Made by a program: the position numbers and the translations under genes
Notes under the pieces: model-generated
What the model saw: the letters and a program-made list of their open reading frames with translations, nothing else
The model's database searches: none
Told to the model about the DNA's origin: nothing
In this document: positions 8,944 to 18,589 of the stretch, in pieces
Layout: each line of letters starts with the position of its first letter
Position numbering within the stretch: position 1 is the first letter of the stretch
Assembly: GCA_027487515.1 (NCBI GenBank)
Contig: JAIYDL010000021.1
Coordinates: forward strand, 62,001 to 126,000
DNA: 64,000 nt
Direction: 5' to 3'
Origin: Pseudomonadota bacterium
Lineage (GTDB): Bacteria > Bdellovibrionota > Bacteriovoracia > Bacteriovoracales > Bacteriovoracaceae

Positions 8944-9813
8944 ATGAAAAAACTATTTATAACACTCTGTACCCTCCTATCCACCCTAACCTTCGCGCAG
9001 GCCCAGGAATGCGTGAAGATCAAATCTTCGAAGAATCCTGAAGATCGGTCGATCAACGTGGTATTCGTAGGCTCGGCCTTCGGCGGCCAGTTTAGCCTCT
9101 TCGACAGATCGGTCCGTCAGCACTGGAGGGCGATCGAACGCTTCACACCGTTCTCGCGGCAGATTAACACGATGAACGTTTGGGTCGTTAAAGCTTCCGG
9201 AGAAACAGACGATTTCTGTGGTTTCAACTCCTCCATCGAGCGACTCATCACGTGTGATATACGGAAAGCGAACGCCCTTGCCGAAAAATGTGCTTCGAGT
9301 ACGAATCGGTCCGTCGTCGTCATCCAGAACACGAGCCAATTCGGCGGTAGCGGTGGAGACATTTCTGTGGCGACGAATGCCTACCAAGCACCGTCTATCA
9401 TCGTCCATGAACTCGGCCACTCTCTCTTTAAACTCGCCGATGAATACACCCGCTCGGATGCGGGAACTCAAGGTCCAAACTGCGGAGGTCAATTCCGGCA
9501 GTGCTCAGGGTGGCAGGACCTCATCGACGCAGGCCTTGCGACCTGTGAATCTGGCTGCCGAAACAACACCCGCTTCACCAGCTCGTCGAGCATCATGCGA
9601 AGCCTGGACGAAACGTCCTTCGGGCACATGAACCAGCGGAACATCTGCTGCGTCTTCAACCAGATGACCGGCGAATACCCTGGCTTCTGCCAGACCTACC
9701 AAAACGTGGGCGCAGGCCTGGATAACTACTGCCAGGCCAATCAACCGACGACTCCGAGCGATCCCAACGCTGCCCTCCGACGCTTCTTCTCTCGCCTCCG
9801 CGGCGGAAATTAG
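8944..9813 (+). CDS. Secreted M64-family zinc metallopeptidase (copy 2)
   Basis: A 289-residue paralogue of the preceding gene with the same signal peptide type and the same zinc motif (HELGHSLFKLADEYT, His155 and His159). The cysteine pattern is kept. It differs by a C-terminal tail of about 27 residues that is Pro/Asn-rich and then basic (ending RRFFSRLRGGN). The 174-base gap from copy 1 holds a possible promoter (TTAGAT at 8908, 17-base spacer, CATAAT at 8931) ending 7 bases before the ATG, with no Shine-Dalgarno sequence. Independent expression of the two copies is therefore plausible. Confidence 0.85.
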   Translation: MKKLFITLCTLLSTLTFAQAQECVKIKSSKNPEDRSINVVFVGSAFGGQFSLFDRSVRQHWRAIERFTPFSRQINTMNVWVVKASGETDDFCGFNSSIERLITCDIRKANALAEKCASSTNRSVVVIQNTSQFGGSGGDISVATNAYQAPSIIVHELGHSLFKLADEYTRSDAGTQGPNCGGQFRQCSGWQDLIDAGLATCESGCRNNTRFTSSSSIMRSLDETSFGHMNQRNICCVFNQMTGEYPGFCQTYQNVGAGLDNYCQANQPTTPSDPNAALRRFFSRLRGGN

Positions 9814-9828
9814 GAGGACTTTGCCCAA

Positions 9829-9878
9829 CCTTGACCACTTTACAGACTTTTGTAAGATAGATGTAAAGTTGGTCAAGG
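9829..9878 (+). promoter_or_regulatory. Promoter with long interrupted inverted repeat upstream of the UDP-glucuronate decarboxylase gene
   Basis: A sigma-70-like promoter is visible: TTGACC at 9831-9836, 16-base spacer, TAAGAT at 9853-9858. Its -35 lies inside the left arm (9829-9843) of an inverted repeat whose right arm is 9863-9878. The arms match over 15 bases apart from one extra T, with 19 bases between them. The right arm runs into the AAGGGGAAG ribosome binding site of the gene at 9888. The layout fits an operator for a dimeric repressor; a terminator for the peptidase gene is less likely because no T-tract follows. Confidence 0.5.
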
Positions 9879-9887
9879 GGAAGCTGG

Positions 9888-10835
9888 ATGAGCGACGTAA
9901 TGCGAAAGAGAGTCTTAGTCACCGGCGGGGCCGGGTTTCTGGGCTCTCATCTTTGTGACCGGCTCCTCCGTGAAAACTGTGACGTGATCTGTGCGGACAA
10001 TCTTTTCACCGGGAAGAAGGCGAACATCGCCCACCTCATGGGGAATCCCTACTTCGAGTTTGTCCGACATGATGTGACCTTTCCCTACTTCGTTGAGGTC
10101 GACGAAATCTACAACCTCGCCTGCCCGGCCTCTCCCATTCATTACCAGTTCGATCCGGTCCAAACCACCAAGACCTCCGTCCACGGAGCGATCAACATGC
10201 TGGGCCTTGCGAAACGGACCAAGGCCCGGATCCTCCAGGCCTCAACCTCCGAGGTCTACGGTGACCCCGAGGTTCATCCCCAGCGAGAGGACTACTGGGG
10301 ACGCGTCAATCCGATCGGGCTGCGGAGCTGCTACGACGAGGGCAAGCGCTGCGCCGAAACTCTCTTCTTCGATTACCACCGCCAGCACAACGTCGACATC
10401 AAGGTCATCCGGATCTTTAATACCTACGGGCCTCGGATGCACCCGAACGATGGCCGAGTCGTCAGCAACTTCATCGTCCAAGCACTGAAGGGTCATGACA
10501 TCACGATCTTCGGCGACGGAACGCAGACGCGCTCGTTCCAGTACGTCGACGACCTGATCGAGGGCATGATCCGAATGATGAACACCCCGAAGGACTTCAC
10601 CGGTCCCGTGAACATGGGAAACCCCAACGAGTTCACGATGAATGAGCTCGCTCACCTCGTGATCAAGCTCACCAGAACCCAGTCAAAAATTATCCACCGC
10701 CCTCTCCCCTCTGATGATCCCAAGCAACGAAGGCCCGACATCGATCTCGCCCGAAGTGTCATGAGCTGGGAGCCCAAGATCCAACTCGAAGCGGGGCTCC
10801 TGAAGACCATCGACTACTTCAGAAGTGTCCTCTAG
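9888..10835 (+). CDS. uxs: UDP-glucuronate decarboxylase (UDP-xylose synthase)
   Basis: A 315-residue extended SDR. It has the NAD motif [10 protein letters not shown] at residues 14-23, the TSEVYGDP segment, the catalytic YDEGK (Tyr and Lys) and the C-terminal sequence [17 protein letters not shown]. Together these are typical of bacterial and eukaryotic UXS enzymes, which convert UDP-glucuronate to UDP-xylose and CO2 through a 4-keto intermediate. UDP-xylose would feed the glycosyltransferases encoded further on. The gene has its own promoter. Its 3' end overlaps the convergent FkbM gene by 4 bases. Confidence 0.88.
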   Translation: MSDVMRKRVLVTGGAGFLGSHLCDRLLRENCDVICADNLFTGKKANIAHLMGNPYFEFVRHDVTFPYFVEVDEIYNLACPASPIHYQFDPVQTTKTSVHGAINMLGLAKRTKARILQASTSEVYGDPEVHPQREDYWGRVNPIGLRSCYDEGKRCAETLFFDYHRQHNVDIKVIRIFNTYGPRMHPNDGRVVSNFIVQALKGHDITIFGDGTQTRSFQYVDDLIEGMIRMMNTPKDFTGPVNMGNPNEFTMNELAHLVIKLTRTQSKIIHRPLPSDDPKQRRPDIDLARSVMSWEPKIQLEAGLLKTIDYFRSVL

Positions 10836-11710
10836 CGCCAGGGATAGAAGAGGACATCGACGAGCCCCTCGGTAAACGTGGCCGTGTCGAGGGGAACGAA
10901 CGCGCTGCCGGTATCTTTGAAGGCGCGGTAATTCATGGAACTAAAGAATGACAGATAGTCCTCGATGCCCAGGCCCTGCTGGGCCAACCAGTAGCGGTTA
11001 AACTCACATTGAATGATGGGTCTTGTCCGCTGGATCAGATCACGCCCACCGCGAAGCACATTGAGTTCGGCCCCTTCGACGTCAATTTTGATGAAGTCAC
11101 AGCGCTCGATGTTTTGACTCCGGGCCCAGCGGTCAAGGGTCGTCATGGGAACTCGTTCGACGTGGGAGGATTCCTTCACCGCCGTTGAAAAGTCCTGGGT
11201 TGAGAGAACGTTGTCCCCGACCGCGTTGCCACTGAACTCTGAGTCCGGAAGATGGAAGGTCAGTTCTCCCTCCTGATCTCCGAGGGCGAGCCTCAGCGGT
11301 GTCACCGTCTGGAAGTGATTGAGTTCGAGGTTGTGCCGGAGCTTTTCGAAATTCCGCTCCACCGCTTCGAAGGCGTAGATGCGGGCATCGAGGAAGCTCA
11401 ACCGCTGGGCGTAGGCGCAGGAGAGGAGTCCGATGTTCGCTCCGATGTCGAGGATGACACTCCCGTGGCGAAGCTGGTGCGCGAGGAACTCGACGCCATC
11501 GTCATGGTAGGTCCGATTCAGGAGGACCCGGAACAGGTAGTCCTGGGTCGGTGAGAGCTCAATCTTGTGGCCCAGTTTCATCTGCACCTGAATGCTCTGC
11601 CGCTTGTCCACACTGCGGTAGCGGAGCTGGTTGAGGAGTCGCCCAGGTGCACGAAAGAGTTTCGTCCCTTTGAGCCGGGACCAATGGCTAGGATCTTTCT
11701 CGAGGTTCAT
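10832..11710 (-). CDS. FkbM-family SAM-dependent methyltransferase
   Basis: A 292-residue methyltransferase. SAM-binding motif I is [17 protein letters not shown] and the acidic motif II is [26 protein letters not shown] is the classic FkbM-family segment. Members O-methylate sugars and other hydroxylated products. The start overlaps the stop of the acyltransferase at 11707-12831 by 4 bases, so the two form an operon. Methylation of a surface glycan is the likely role, given the company of uxs and the polysaccharide island. Confidence 0.87.
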   Translation of the reverse strand: MNLEKDPSHWSRLKGTKLFRAPGRLLNQLRYRSVDKRQSIQVQMKLGHKIELSPTQDYLFRVLLNRTYHDDGVEFLAHQLRHGSVILDIGANIGLLSCAYAQRLSFLDARIYAFEAVERNFEKLRHNLELNHFQTVTPLRLALGDQEGELTFHLPDSEFSGNAVGDNVLSTQDFSTAVKESSHVERVPMTTLDRWARSQNIERCDFIKIDVEGAELNVLRGGRDLIQRTRPIIQCEFNRYWLAQQGLGIEDYLSFFSSMNYRAFKDTGSAFVPLDTATFTEGLVDVLFYPWR

Positions 11711-12831
11711 ACCGTTCCAACTTTAGTAGGGAGTGCCGCTTTCGGTGACCGGTGGCGGAATTTCGCAAACCGCTCATCGATGAAGACATACATGAGGTAG
11801 GCAGGGAAAAAAGGAACGATGAGATTGATCACTGCCAGAAGACCCTCCCCCAGGCCAAGGCCAAGTTTCTCGACCGCTGAAAAGACAATGGTGTTGGTGT
11901 GGAGGTGGATCAGGTACACGCCGTAGGAAAGGATCCCGAGCCGTGAGAGGATCGGATTCCTAAAAAACCAGCGCAGACCGAACGGGGATCCTTTGAGGGC
12001 GATCACCAACAAGAGCACGGTTCCGATGCCAATCACGGTGTAGGTGATGGAGCTCAGGAAAATGGAGGTCGGATTGTCCTTACAGATGACGAGGCCCACC
12101 CAGAAGAGGACCACCATGCCGAGAGACATGACCGCCTCTTCGAGAGGCCTCAGATCCCGCAGGCGCTCGGCGTAGAACGCCAGCGCACACCCCATCAGGA
12201 GTTCGTCGATCCGAGTGTGGGTCGAGAATGACAGCACGTGCCCAGTTTCTCCGCGACTCAAGTGCCAGAGCCGAAAAAGCCAGCTGCCGAGGATGAGCAT
12301 GAACACAGCGATCAAAACGGCGCGCCGGGCCCGCAGGAAGTACATGAGCAGTGGCCAGAAGAGGTAGAAGTGCTCTTCCACCGCCAAAGACCAGAAGTGG
12401 GAGAAGAGCGTGTGGATCTTTCCGTAGATGATGTAGGAGTAGTTCCCGAAGTGGAGGAAGTAGTGCCACCACAGTGTCTGAAGATTCTCTCGGACTAGAG
12501 GGTTATTGCTCGAGATGGCCCAAACCAGAGCGAAGGAAAGTCCCAGGGTCAGGAGCCAGCTTGGCCAGAGGCGGAGCATCCGTCGGAACCAGAAGCTCGG
12601 GAGATCGATGGTGCCCGTGCGGGTCTTTTCCTTGATCAGAATGGACGTGATGAGGAATCCACTCATGCAGAAAAAGATATCCACTCCAACCCAGCCGTGA
12701 TCGTTGAACCACTTGAGGAAGGAATTACTCTGAAAGAACTGATGGTGAAGCACCACCAGAAGGATGGAGAGAAAACGGATCGTATCAAGCTCTGGGATTT
12801 GCCGGAGCGGAAGTTTAAGTTTCGCCAACAT
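11707..12831 (-). CDS. Acyltransferase 3 family (OafA/YrhL-like) membrane protein
   Basis: A 374-residue protein with about ten hydrophobic segments. It shows the family hallmarks near the N-terminus: PELDTIRFLSILLVVLHH with the conserved His, then GVDIFFCMSGFLIT, and an FWxRRMLRLWP segment at about residue 83. Members transfer acyl groups from cytoplasmic donors across the inner membrane onto O-antigen or exopolysaccharide sugars. It is the first gene of a two-gene operon with the FkbM methyltransferase. The ATG has no Shine-Dalgarno sequence and sits 6 bases after a -10-like hexamer. Confidence 0.87.
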   Translation of the reverse strand: MLAKLKLPLRQIPELDTIRFLSILLVVLHHQFFQSNSFLKWFNDHGWVGVDIFFCMSGFLITSILIKEKTRTGTIDLPSFWFRRMLRLWPSWLLTLGLSFALVWAISSNNPLVRENLQTLWWHYFLHFGNYSYIIYGKIHTLFSHFWSLAVEEHFYLFWPLLMYFLRARRAVLIAVFMLILGSWLFRLWHLSRGETGHVLSFSTHTRIDELLMGCALAFYAERLRDLRPLEEAVMSLGMVVLFWVGLVICKDNPTSIFLSSITYTVIGIGTVLLLVIALKGSPFGLRWFFRNPILSRLGILSYGVYLIHLHTNTIVFSAVEKLGLGLGEGLLAVINLIVPFFPAYLMYVFIDERFAKFRHRSPKAALPTKVGTV

Positions 12832-12837
12832 CCGTTA

Positions 12838-12866
12838 ATGCTACCGCCCAGTCGGATTTTTTACAA
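12838..12866 (-). promoter_or_regulatory. Putative leaderless promoter of the acyltransferase gene
   Basis: On the minus strand, TTGTAA (12866-12861), a 17-base spacer and TAGCAT (12843-12838) precede the ATG at 12831 by only 6 bases. Transcription would then begin at or next to the start codon. No Shine-Dalgarno sequence is visible, which agrees with a leaderless message. Confidence 0.4.
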
Positions 12867-12946
12867 CGATCTTAAAGGCTTGGAGTTATCGCCTGCGCGT
12901 CATATCCGAGCAGAAGCTATCAACTTTCACGGTAAAGCTTGCCCTC

Positions 12947-12975
12947 TCGGGGTCTGCCCCGATCCGACTTATAAT
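12947..12975 (+). promoter_or_regulatory. Promoter with a dyad in the -35 position, upstream of the repeat adhesin
   Basis: A perfect -10 (TATAAT, 12970-12975) lies 35 bases before the adhesin ATG, but no -35 hexamer stands at the right distance. Instead a perfect inverted repeat, TCGGGG-TCTG-CCCCGA (12947-12962), fills that place. This arrangement suits an activator- or repressor-controlled promoter. Confidence 0.4.
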
Positions 12976-13010
12976 TTCCTTGGGTCCTCAACGACTTCCA
13001 GGCAGCATCC

Positions 13011-16000
13011 ATGATCAAAATTTTCCACATCGTCCTCCTCTGCCTTTCACTTCCCCTTTCAGCGGTCGCGCAGAGTGTGATTTCTTCCGTCACACCTCCC
13101 CCACCCAAAACATACCTGATCGGGGAGAACTTAGACTTCGTCGTCACCTGGTCCACGGCAGTGACCGTGAGCGGATCCCCTCGACTGGCCCTGAACCTCA
13201 ATGGCAACCTGCGCTTCGCAAGCTACCACCAAGGTTCTGGAACGACCTCGCTGACTTTCCGCTACCCCATCGTCTCTGGCTTCGCTGCCCCGGGTGGCGT
13301 GGGAATCGGATTTCCCATTCAGCTCAACGGAGGCTCCATCAGCGACGACCAGTCGGCGCCGGCACAGCTCACGTTCGCCAATCGGTTCTACGGGGGAATC
13401 ATCGTGACCTCACCGCCGCCCTCGATCATTTCGGTGACTCCTCCCACGGCCCAACCAGGGTGGTACGTCGCGGGCCAGACCATCGACTTCACCGTGAACT
13501 GGAGCGAGCCGATGAACGCGACCCAGTTGACCTCTCGGCTCACGTTTAATGTGGGAGGAATCAACCGGGCGGCGAACATGATCTCCGGTTCCGGGACCTC
13601 CAGCTTCGTCTATCGGTTGGTGATCCCCATCGACTCCTATGACCCCGACGGCCCCACTATTCAGTCTCCCCTTGACCTCAACCGCTCGGTGATTACGAGC
13701 GTGGCCACCGGCGCCGCTCCTTCTCGGACCTTCACCCCTCCGTCGCTCGCAGACTATGAAATTGATGGCCGAGTTCCGACGGTGGTTGCCAACACAAAAC
13801 CGGCGTCGATCTCCTACATGACGGGAGACCAGCTGAACTTCCTCGTGACCTACTCCCGTGCCGTCACCGTCTCCGGCAATCCTCGGATCCAGATCAACGT
13901 CGGGATCCCACCGACGGAGGTCACGAAGTACGCCAACTACGTGAGCGGGTCCGGAACCACCGAGCTCCTCTTCCGGTATACGGTTCAAAGTGGGGATAGC
14001 GACCTCGACGGAGTGTTCTTTAATCCGTGGCTCGAACTCTCTCAGGGATCCATCGTCGACGCCGTCGGCAACAGCATCGCCTATGCGTTCTGGGGAATGA
14101 AACTTGTGAACGCAGGATACAGCACCGCTTATCTAAACTGGTTCCTCGGGCCCACCGTATCCACCGTTTCCGTACCTACTTCTGGCTTCTACGGGACCGG
14201 CAATACCCTCGATTTTACCGTGCAGTTCTCGGCCCCCGTGTTGGTTTCAGGAAACCCTAGTCTTTCGCTCGTGATCGGCGCCCAGAATCGGAGTGCGACC
14301 TATGTCTCCGGATCCGGCACCAATAGTTTGTTGTTCCGCTACACGGTCCAGGCCTCTGATCAGGACCTCGATGGGATCACTCTGCAAAGTCCGATCGTCA
14401 TCGGTAGTGGGAGTATCAGTGACAGTTCTGCCAATTCCGCAGATCCCACATTCACACCACCCAATACGACCGGAGTAAAAGTCGCCGGGACGATGCTGGT
14501 GACTTCGATCACTCCTCCTGCGAACGGGACTTACCGCGCTGGGCAGACACTCGATTTCACTGTTGCCTACTCCGGTGCAGCCACCGTCACGGGCTCACCT
14601 CGTATTCAGCTTCAAGTCGGCGCTGCCACTCTCTATGCTACCTACCTTTCTGGTTCAGGAACTTCATCTCACGTGTTCCGCTACACCGTCGGGGCGGGGG
14701 AGACGGACGCTGACGGGATCGCAACCATCGGCCCAGCGATTCTCCTGAACGGAGGAACGATCAAAACAGCCCTCGGCGCTGACGTCACTCTCGACTTCAC
14801 GGCTGCTCAGTATCCTAGTAAACGCATCGATACGACGGCCCCGCTCATTTCTGCTATGACTGCGAGTCCGAACGCCACTTATACCCTCGGTCAGAACATC
14901 AGCTTCACCGCCACGTTCTCCGAGGTCGTCACCGTCACGGGCTCCCCTCGGCTCTCCTTAACCGTCGGTGCGACCGCTTCCGTTGCGACCTACGTTTCCG
15001 GCTCGAATTCTAATCAACTGGTGTTCACCTACACCGTTCCGTCCGGCGCCCTCGATACCAACGGCATCGCTTTATCCAACACCCTCGCCCTCAACGGTGG
15101 AACGATCCTTGATGCTGGGGGAAATGCCCTCACTCCCCTGACCTTCACTCTCCCCAATCTCACGGGTGTTAACGTGGACGGCGTCGCTCCGACGATCACC
15201 TCGATCACCCCACCGGCCAATGGGACCTACACCGCGGGGGCCGCACTTACTTTCATCGCGAACTTCAGCGACCTCATCACCGTCACAGGAACCCCCGTGC
15301 TGCAGCTTACGGTCGGATCATCGACCATCAATGCTACCTACACTTCCGGGACTGGGACGACTGCGATCCGCTTCACCTACACGGTTCAAAGCGGCCAGAA
15401 TGATAATAATGGGATTGCGACCCTTTCCCCGATCAATCTTAACGGAGGCCTCCTTCGAGATGGCTCTGGGAACAACGCCGTCCTGACCTTTACCGCGACG
15501 ACTCTCACGGCCGTCTTCGTGGACACCTCCTTGCCGGCCGTCACCTCCATCACTCCTCCCGCCGATGGCATCTACCGAAGTGGACAAGCACTCAACTTCA
15601 CCGTCGCCTATTCCGCGGCCGCGACGGTTACCGGAACACCACGGATCCAACTGACGGTAGGGGCCACAACGGTTTATGCCACCTACGTCTCCGGCTCCGG
15701 TACGGCTTCACACATCTACCGCTACACCGTCGCTGCCGGACAAACCGATACGGACGGGATCGCCACCGTGGGTCCCGCGATCCAGCTCAATGGCGGCACC
15801 ATCCGCAACGCTCTCAGTACAGACTTTAACTTAACCTTCACCGCCGCTCAGTACCCGAATAAACGCATCGACACCACCGCACCTCTTATCTCGAGCATGA
15901 CCGCGAGTCCGAACGCCACCTACACCCTCGGCCAGAGCATCAGCTTCACCGCCACCTACTCCGAGGTCGTCACGGTCACGGGCTCTCCGCGGCTCTCCTT

Positions 16001-18566
16001 AACCGTCGGTGCAACCGCGTCGTTTGCGACCTACGTCTCCGGCTCTAACTCTAATCAGCTCGTGTTCACTTACACCGTCCCCACCGGGGCCCTGGACAAC
16101 AATGGTATCGCTCTCTCGAACACGCTCGCGCTCAACGGTGGAACCATCCTCGATGCTGCTGGCAATGCTCAAGCCCCCCTTACCTTCACTGTTCCCACAC
16201 TCGCGGGGGTGAACGTTGACGGGACTGTTCCAACCATCACTTCCCTAACTCCACCCGCCAACGGAGCTTACGGCGCAGGTGCGGCCTTGGTTTTCATCGC
16301 CAACTTTAGCGAAGCGATCACCGTCACCGGGACCCCGGTGCTGCAGCTGACGGTCGGATCCTCGACCATCAATGCCACGTACACTTCGGGCACAGGGACC
16401 ACCGCAATCCGCTTCACCTACACAGTCCAGAGTGGTCAGAACGACACGAATGGGATCACAACCCTCTCACCGCTTAATCTTAACGGGGGCACCCTTCGAG
16501 ACGCCTCGGGGAACAATGCTGTCCTGACATTCACCGCCACCACTCTGGCCGGCGTGATCATCGACACCTCGTTACCCGCTATCACGTCCATCACTCCTCC
16601 CGCCGATGGCATCTACCGGAGTGGCCAGGCCCTCAACTTCACCGTCGCCTACACTAGTCCTGCGACGGTCACCGGTACACCACGCATCCAACTGACAGTC
16701 GGCGCCGCCACTCTGTATGCCACCTACGTCTCCGGCTCGGGCACCGCTTCCCATGTCTTCCGCTACACCGTTGCCGCCGGACAAACCGATACGGATGGGA
16801 TCGCCACCGTGGGTCCCGCGATCCAGCTCAATGGGGGAACCATTCGGAATGCTCTGGCCACGAACTTCGACTTAACTTTCACCGCCGCTCAGTACCCCAA
16901 CAAGCGCATCGACACCACGGCCCCACTCATCTCCACGATGACCGTGAGTCCGAACGCGACCTACACCCAGGGCCAGAGCATCAGCTTCACCGCCACCTAC
17001 TCGGAGGTTGTTTCTGTCACAGGTTCACCGAGGCTCTCCTTAACCGTCGGGGCCACTGCTTCGTTTGCGACGTACGTCTCGGGGTCGAATTCGAACCAAC
17101 TCATTTTCACTTACACCGTTCCCGCGGGGGCCCTCGACACCAACGGCATCACCGTCTCCAACACCCTCGCTTTAAACGGTGGGACCATCCTCGATGCCGC
17201 CGGAAACGCTCAGACGCCGCTGACGTTCACGGCCCCGACCCTCACGAATGTCCGAGTGGACGCAGTCTCCCCGACAATCTCCTCTGTGACCCCACCGGCA
17301 AACGCCACGTACACCACTGCAGGGAACATGAACTTTACGGTTAATTTCAGCGAGGCCATTGCGGTCACGGGTTCTCCTGCTCTGCAGTTCGTGATCGGCA
17401 CTCAAACCGTGAACGCGACCTACCTTTCCGGCAGTGGCACCACCGCGATCGTCTTCCGCTACACCGTCGTCGCTAACGACAATGACACCAACGGGGTGAA
17501 CACACTCTCTCCCCTTGTCCTGAACGGTGGAACCCTCAAAGACCTGGCGGGGAACAACACGGCCTTGACCTTCACCGCCGCGACTCTGGCGGCAGTTCGG
17601 GTCGACACAGCGGCGCCGGTGATCAGCTCCGTGACTCTTCCCGCCGACGCAACCTACAAGAGCGGAGGCACTCGAACCCAGCTCAACTTCAACGTGACCT
17701 TCAACGAAAACGTGACCGTGACCGGGACGCCGAGGCTTCACCTCTCCATCGGAGCAGCCACAGTCTTCGCGACCTACATCAGTGGCACTGGGACCTCCAT
17801 CCTGAGCTTCCGGTACACTGTCGCCGCCGCCGACGTGGACCTCGACGGCATCGGGATCGGCAACGGCGGAGCGATCGATCTCAACGGAGGCTCGATCCGA
17901 GATGCCGTTGCGATCGCACCGACCTCTCTGTACCTCGGAAGCCTCGCCACGGGAGGAATCAAGGTCATCTTCTCGGCCGCTTCAAGGTGGTACGACATCT
18001 CCGATACGGCCACCCTCCAGTACTCAGGTCTCTTGGTCACGGGAATCACTGATAAAGTTGGAACGTACAATCTTACCCACACGGGGAGCGGGGCCACCTA
18101 CGAGGCCACCGGCTTCAACGGCGGAACGAATGCCTACGTCTCCTGCACCTCGGGCACGTCCTTCAACGGCGCGAGTGCCACGACTCCCACAACCATGGTC
18201 GCCGTCTTCCGGGCCCCGCCGAACGTCACTTCTCAGTATCTGTTCTACGCCACGGCCGTGACGAGGCCCATGATCCAGTTCTCCTCAACCGCCGCAGGGG
18301 GAACAGTCGCCTTCGGAGTGACCGGTAGGACCTACCGCTCGGCGAACTGGAGCACCACAGGAACGACACTCACGAACCTCTGGACCTCTGGCACCGCCAT
18401 GGCCCGGACGTTTAGTTGGACCTCCACGCAGACTCGTGTTCAGTCTCTTTGCCAAATGGACGGTGAGCTCGCCGAAGCCTTCTTCTTTACCACCCAACCG
18501 ACCGCGGCCCAGATGGCGGTGATTGATGCCTACCTCACGAGCCGCTACGATCTTGCGTTTCCCTAA
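13011..18566 (+). CDS. Giant secreted repeat protein, Ig-like repeats with C-terminal LamG-like domain
   Basis: An 1851-residue protein with a signal peptide (residues 1-20, ending SAVAQ). I count 14 repeats of about 115 residues, each starting like SITPPANGTYTAGQ, followed by FTVxFSExVTVTGxPRIQLTV, ATYxSGSGTxxLxFxYTV and LNGGTIxDAxGN. These resemble bacterial Ig-like or cadherin-like modules of surface adhesins. Repeats 5-13 form three copies of a three-module unit. The last 200 residues (from about 1650: SRWYDISDTATLQYSG) look like a concanavalin/LamG jelly roll that may bind carbohydrate. No LPxTG or autotransporter barrel is seen, so the export route beyond Sec is unknown. Very low Lys and high Thr fit an extracellular stalk. 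Confidence 0.85.
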   Translation: MIKIFHIVLLCLSLPLSAVAQSVISSVTPPPPKTYLIGENLDFVVTWSTAVTVSGSPRLALNLNGNLRFASYHQGSGTTSLTFRYPIVSGFAAPGGVGIGFPIQLNGGSISDDQSAPAQLTFANRFYGGIIVTSPPPSIISVTPPTAQPGWYVAGQTIDFTVNWSEPMNATQLTSRLTFNVGGINRAANMISGSGTSSFVYRLVIPIDSYDPDGPTIQSPLDLNRSVITSVATGAAPSRTFTPPSLADYEIDGRVPTVVANTKPASISYMTGDQLNFLVTYSRAVTVSGNPRIQINVGIPPTEVTKYANYVSGSGTTELLFRYTVQSGDSDLDGVFFNPWLELSQGSIVDAVGNSIAYAFWGMKLVNAGYSTAYLNWFLGPTVSTVSVPTSGFYGTGNTLDFTVQFSAPVLVSGNPSLSLVIGAQNRSATYVSGSGTNSLLFRYTVQASDQDLDGITLQSPIVIGSGSISDSSANSADPTFTPPNTTGVKVAGTMLVTSITPPANGTYRAGQTLDFTVAYSGAATVTGSPRIQLQVGAATLYATYLSGSGTSSHVFRYTVGAGETDADGIATIGPAILLNGGTIKTALGADVTLDFTAAQYPSKRIDTTAPLISAMTASPNATYTLGQNISFTATFSEVVTVTGSPRLSLTVGATASVATYVSGSNSNQLVFTYTVPSGALDTNGIALSNTLALNGGTILDAGGNALTPLTFTLPNLTGVNVDGVAPTITSITPPANGTYTAGAALTFIANFSDLITVTGTPVLQLTVGSSTINATYTSGTGTTAIRFTYTVQSGQNDNNGIATLSPINLNGGLLRDGSGNNAVLTFTATTLTAVFVDTSLPAVTSITPPADGIYRSGQALNFTVAYSAAATVTGTPRIQLTVGATTVYATYVSGSGTASHIYRYTVAAGQTDTDGIATVGPAIQLNGGTIRNALSTDFNLTFTAAQYPNKRIDTTAPLISSMTASPNATYTLGQSISFTATYSEVVTVTGSPRLSLTVGATASFATYVSGSNSNQLVFTYTVPTGALDNNGIALSNTLALNGGTILDAAGNAQAPLTFTVPTLAGVNVDGTVPTITSLTPPANGAYGAGAALVFIANFSEAITVTGTPVLQLTVGSSTINATYTSGTGTTAIRFTYTVQSGQNDTNGITTLSPLNLNGGTLRDASGNNAVLTFTATTLAGVIIDTSLPAITSITPPADGIYRSGQALNFTVAYTSPATVTGTPRIQLTVGAATLYATYVSGSGTASHVFRYTVAAGQTDTDGIATVGPAIQLNGGTIRNALATNFDLTFTAAQYPNKRIDTTAPLISTMTVSPNATYTQGQSISFTATYSEVVSVTGSPRLSLTVGATASFATYVSGSNSNQLIFTYTVPAGALDTNGITVSNTLALNGGTILDAAGNAQTPLTFTAPTLTNVRVDAVSPTISSVTPPANATYTTAGNMNFTVNFSEAIAVTGSPALQFVIGTQTVNATYLSGSGTTAIVFRYTVVANDNDTNGVNTLSPLVLNGGTLKDLAGNNTALTFTAATLAAVRVDTAAPVISSVTLPADATYKSGGTRTQLNFNVTFNENVTVTGTPRLHLSIGAATVFATYISGTGTSILSFRYTVAAADVDLDGIGIGNGGAIDLNGGSIRDAVAIAPTSLYLGSLATGGIKVIFSAASRWYDISDTATLQYSGLLVTGITDKVGTYNLTHTGSGATYEATGFNGGTNAYVSCTSGTSFNGASATTPTTMVAVFRAPPNVTSQYLFYATAVTRPMIQFSSTAAGGTVAFGVTGRTYRSANWSTTGTTLTNLWTSGTAMARTFSWTSTQTRVQSLCQMDGELAEAFFFTTQPTAAQMAVIDAYLTSRYDLAFP
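14510..17632 (+). repeat. Three tandem 1041-bp higher-order repeats within the adhesin gene
   Basis: The same base position recurs at about 14510, 15551 and 16592, and the following module begins at about 17633, so the period is exactly 1041 bases (347 codons). Each unit holds three modules in the order A (SITPP-xxGxYRxGQ), B (MTASPNATYTLGQ) and C (PPANGxYxAGA). Copies 2 and 3 are the most alike by eye. This is direct evidence of growth by unit duplication and is prone to recombination. Confidence 0.85.
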
Positions 18567-18589
18567 CCCCCGTGAGAGGCTAGAGTTTC

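Noticed and set aside
14510..17632. CRISPR-like or satellite array
   Set aside because: The repeats are in frame, 1041 bases long and encode protein modules; there are no short direct repeats with spacers.
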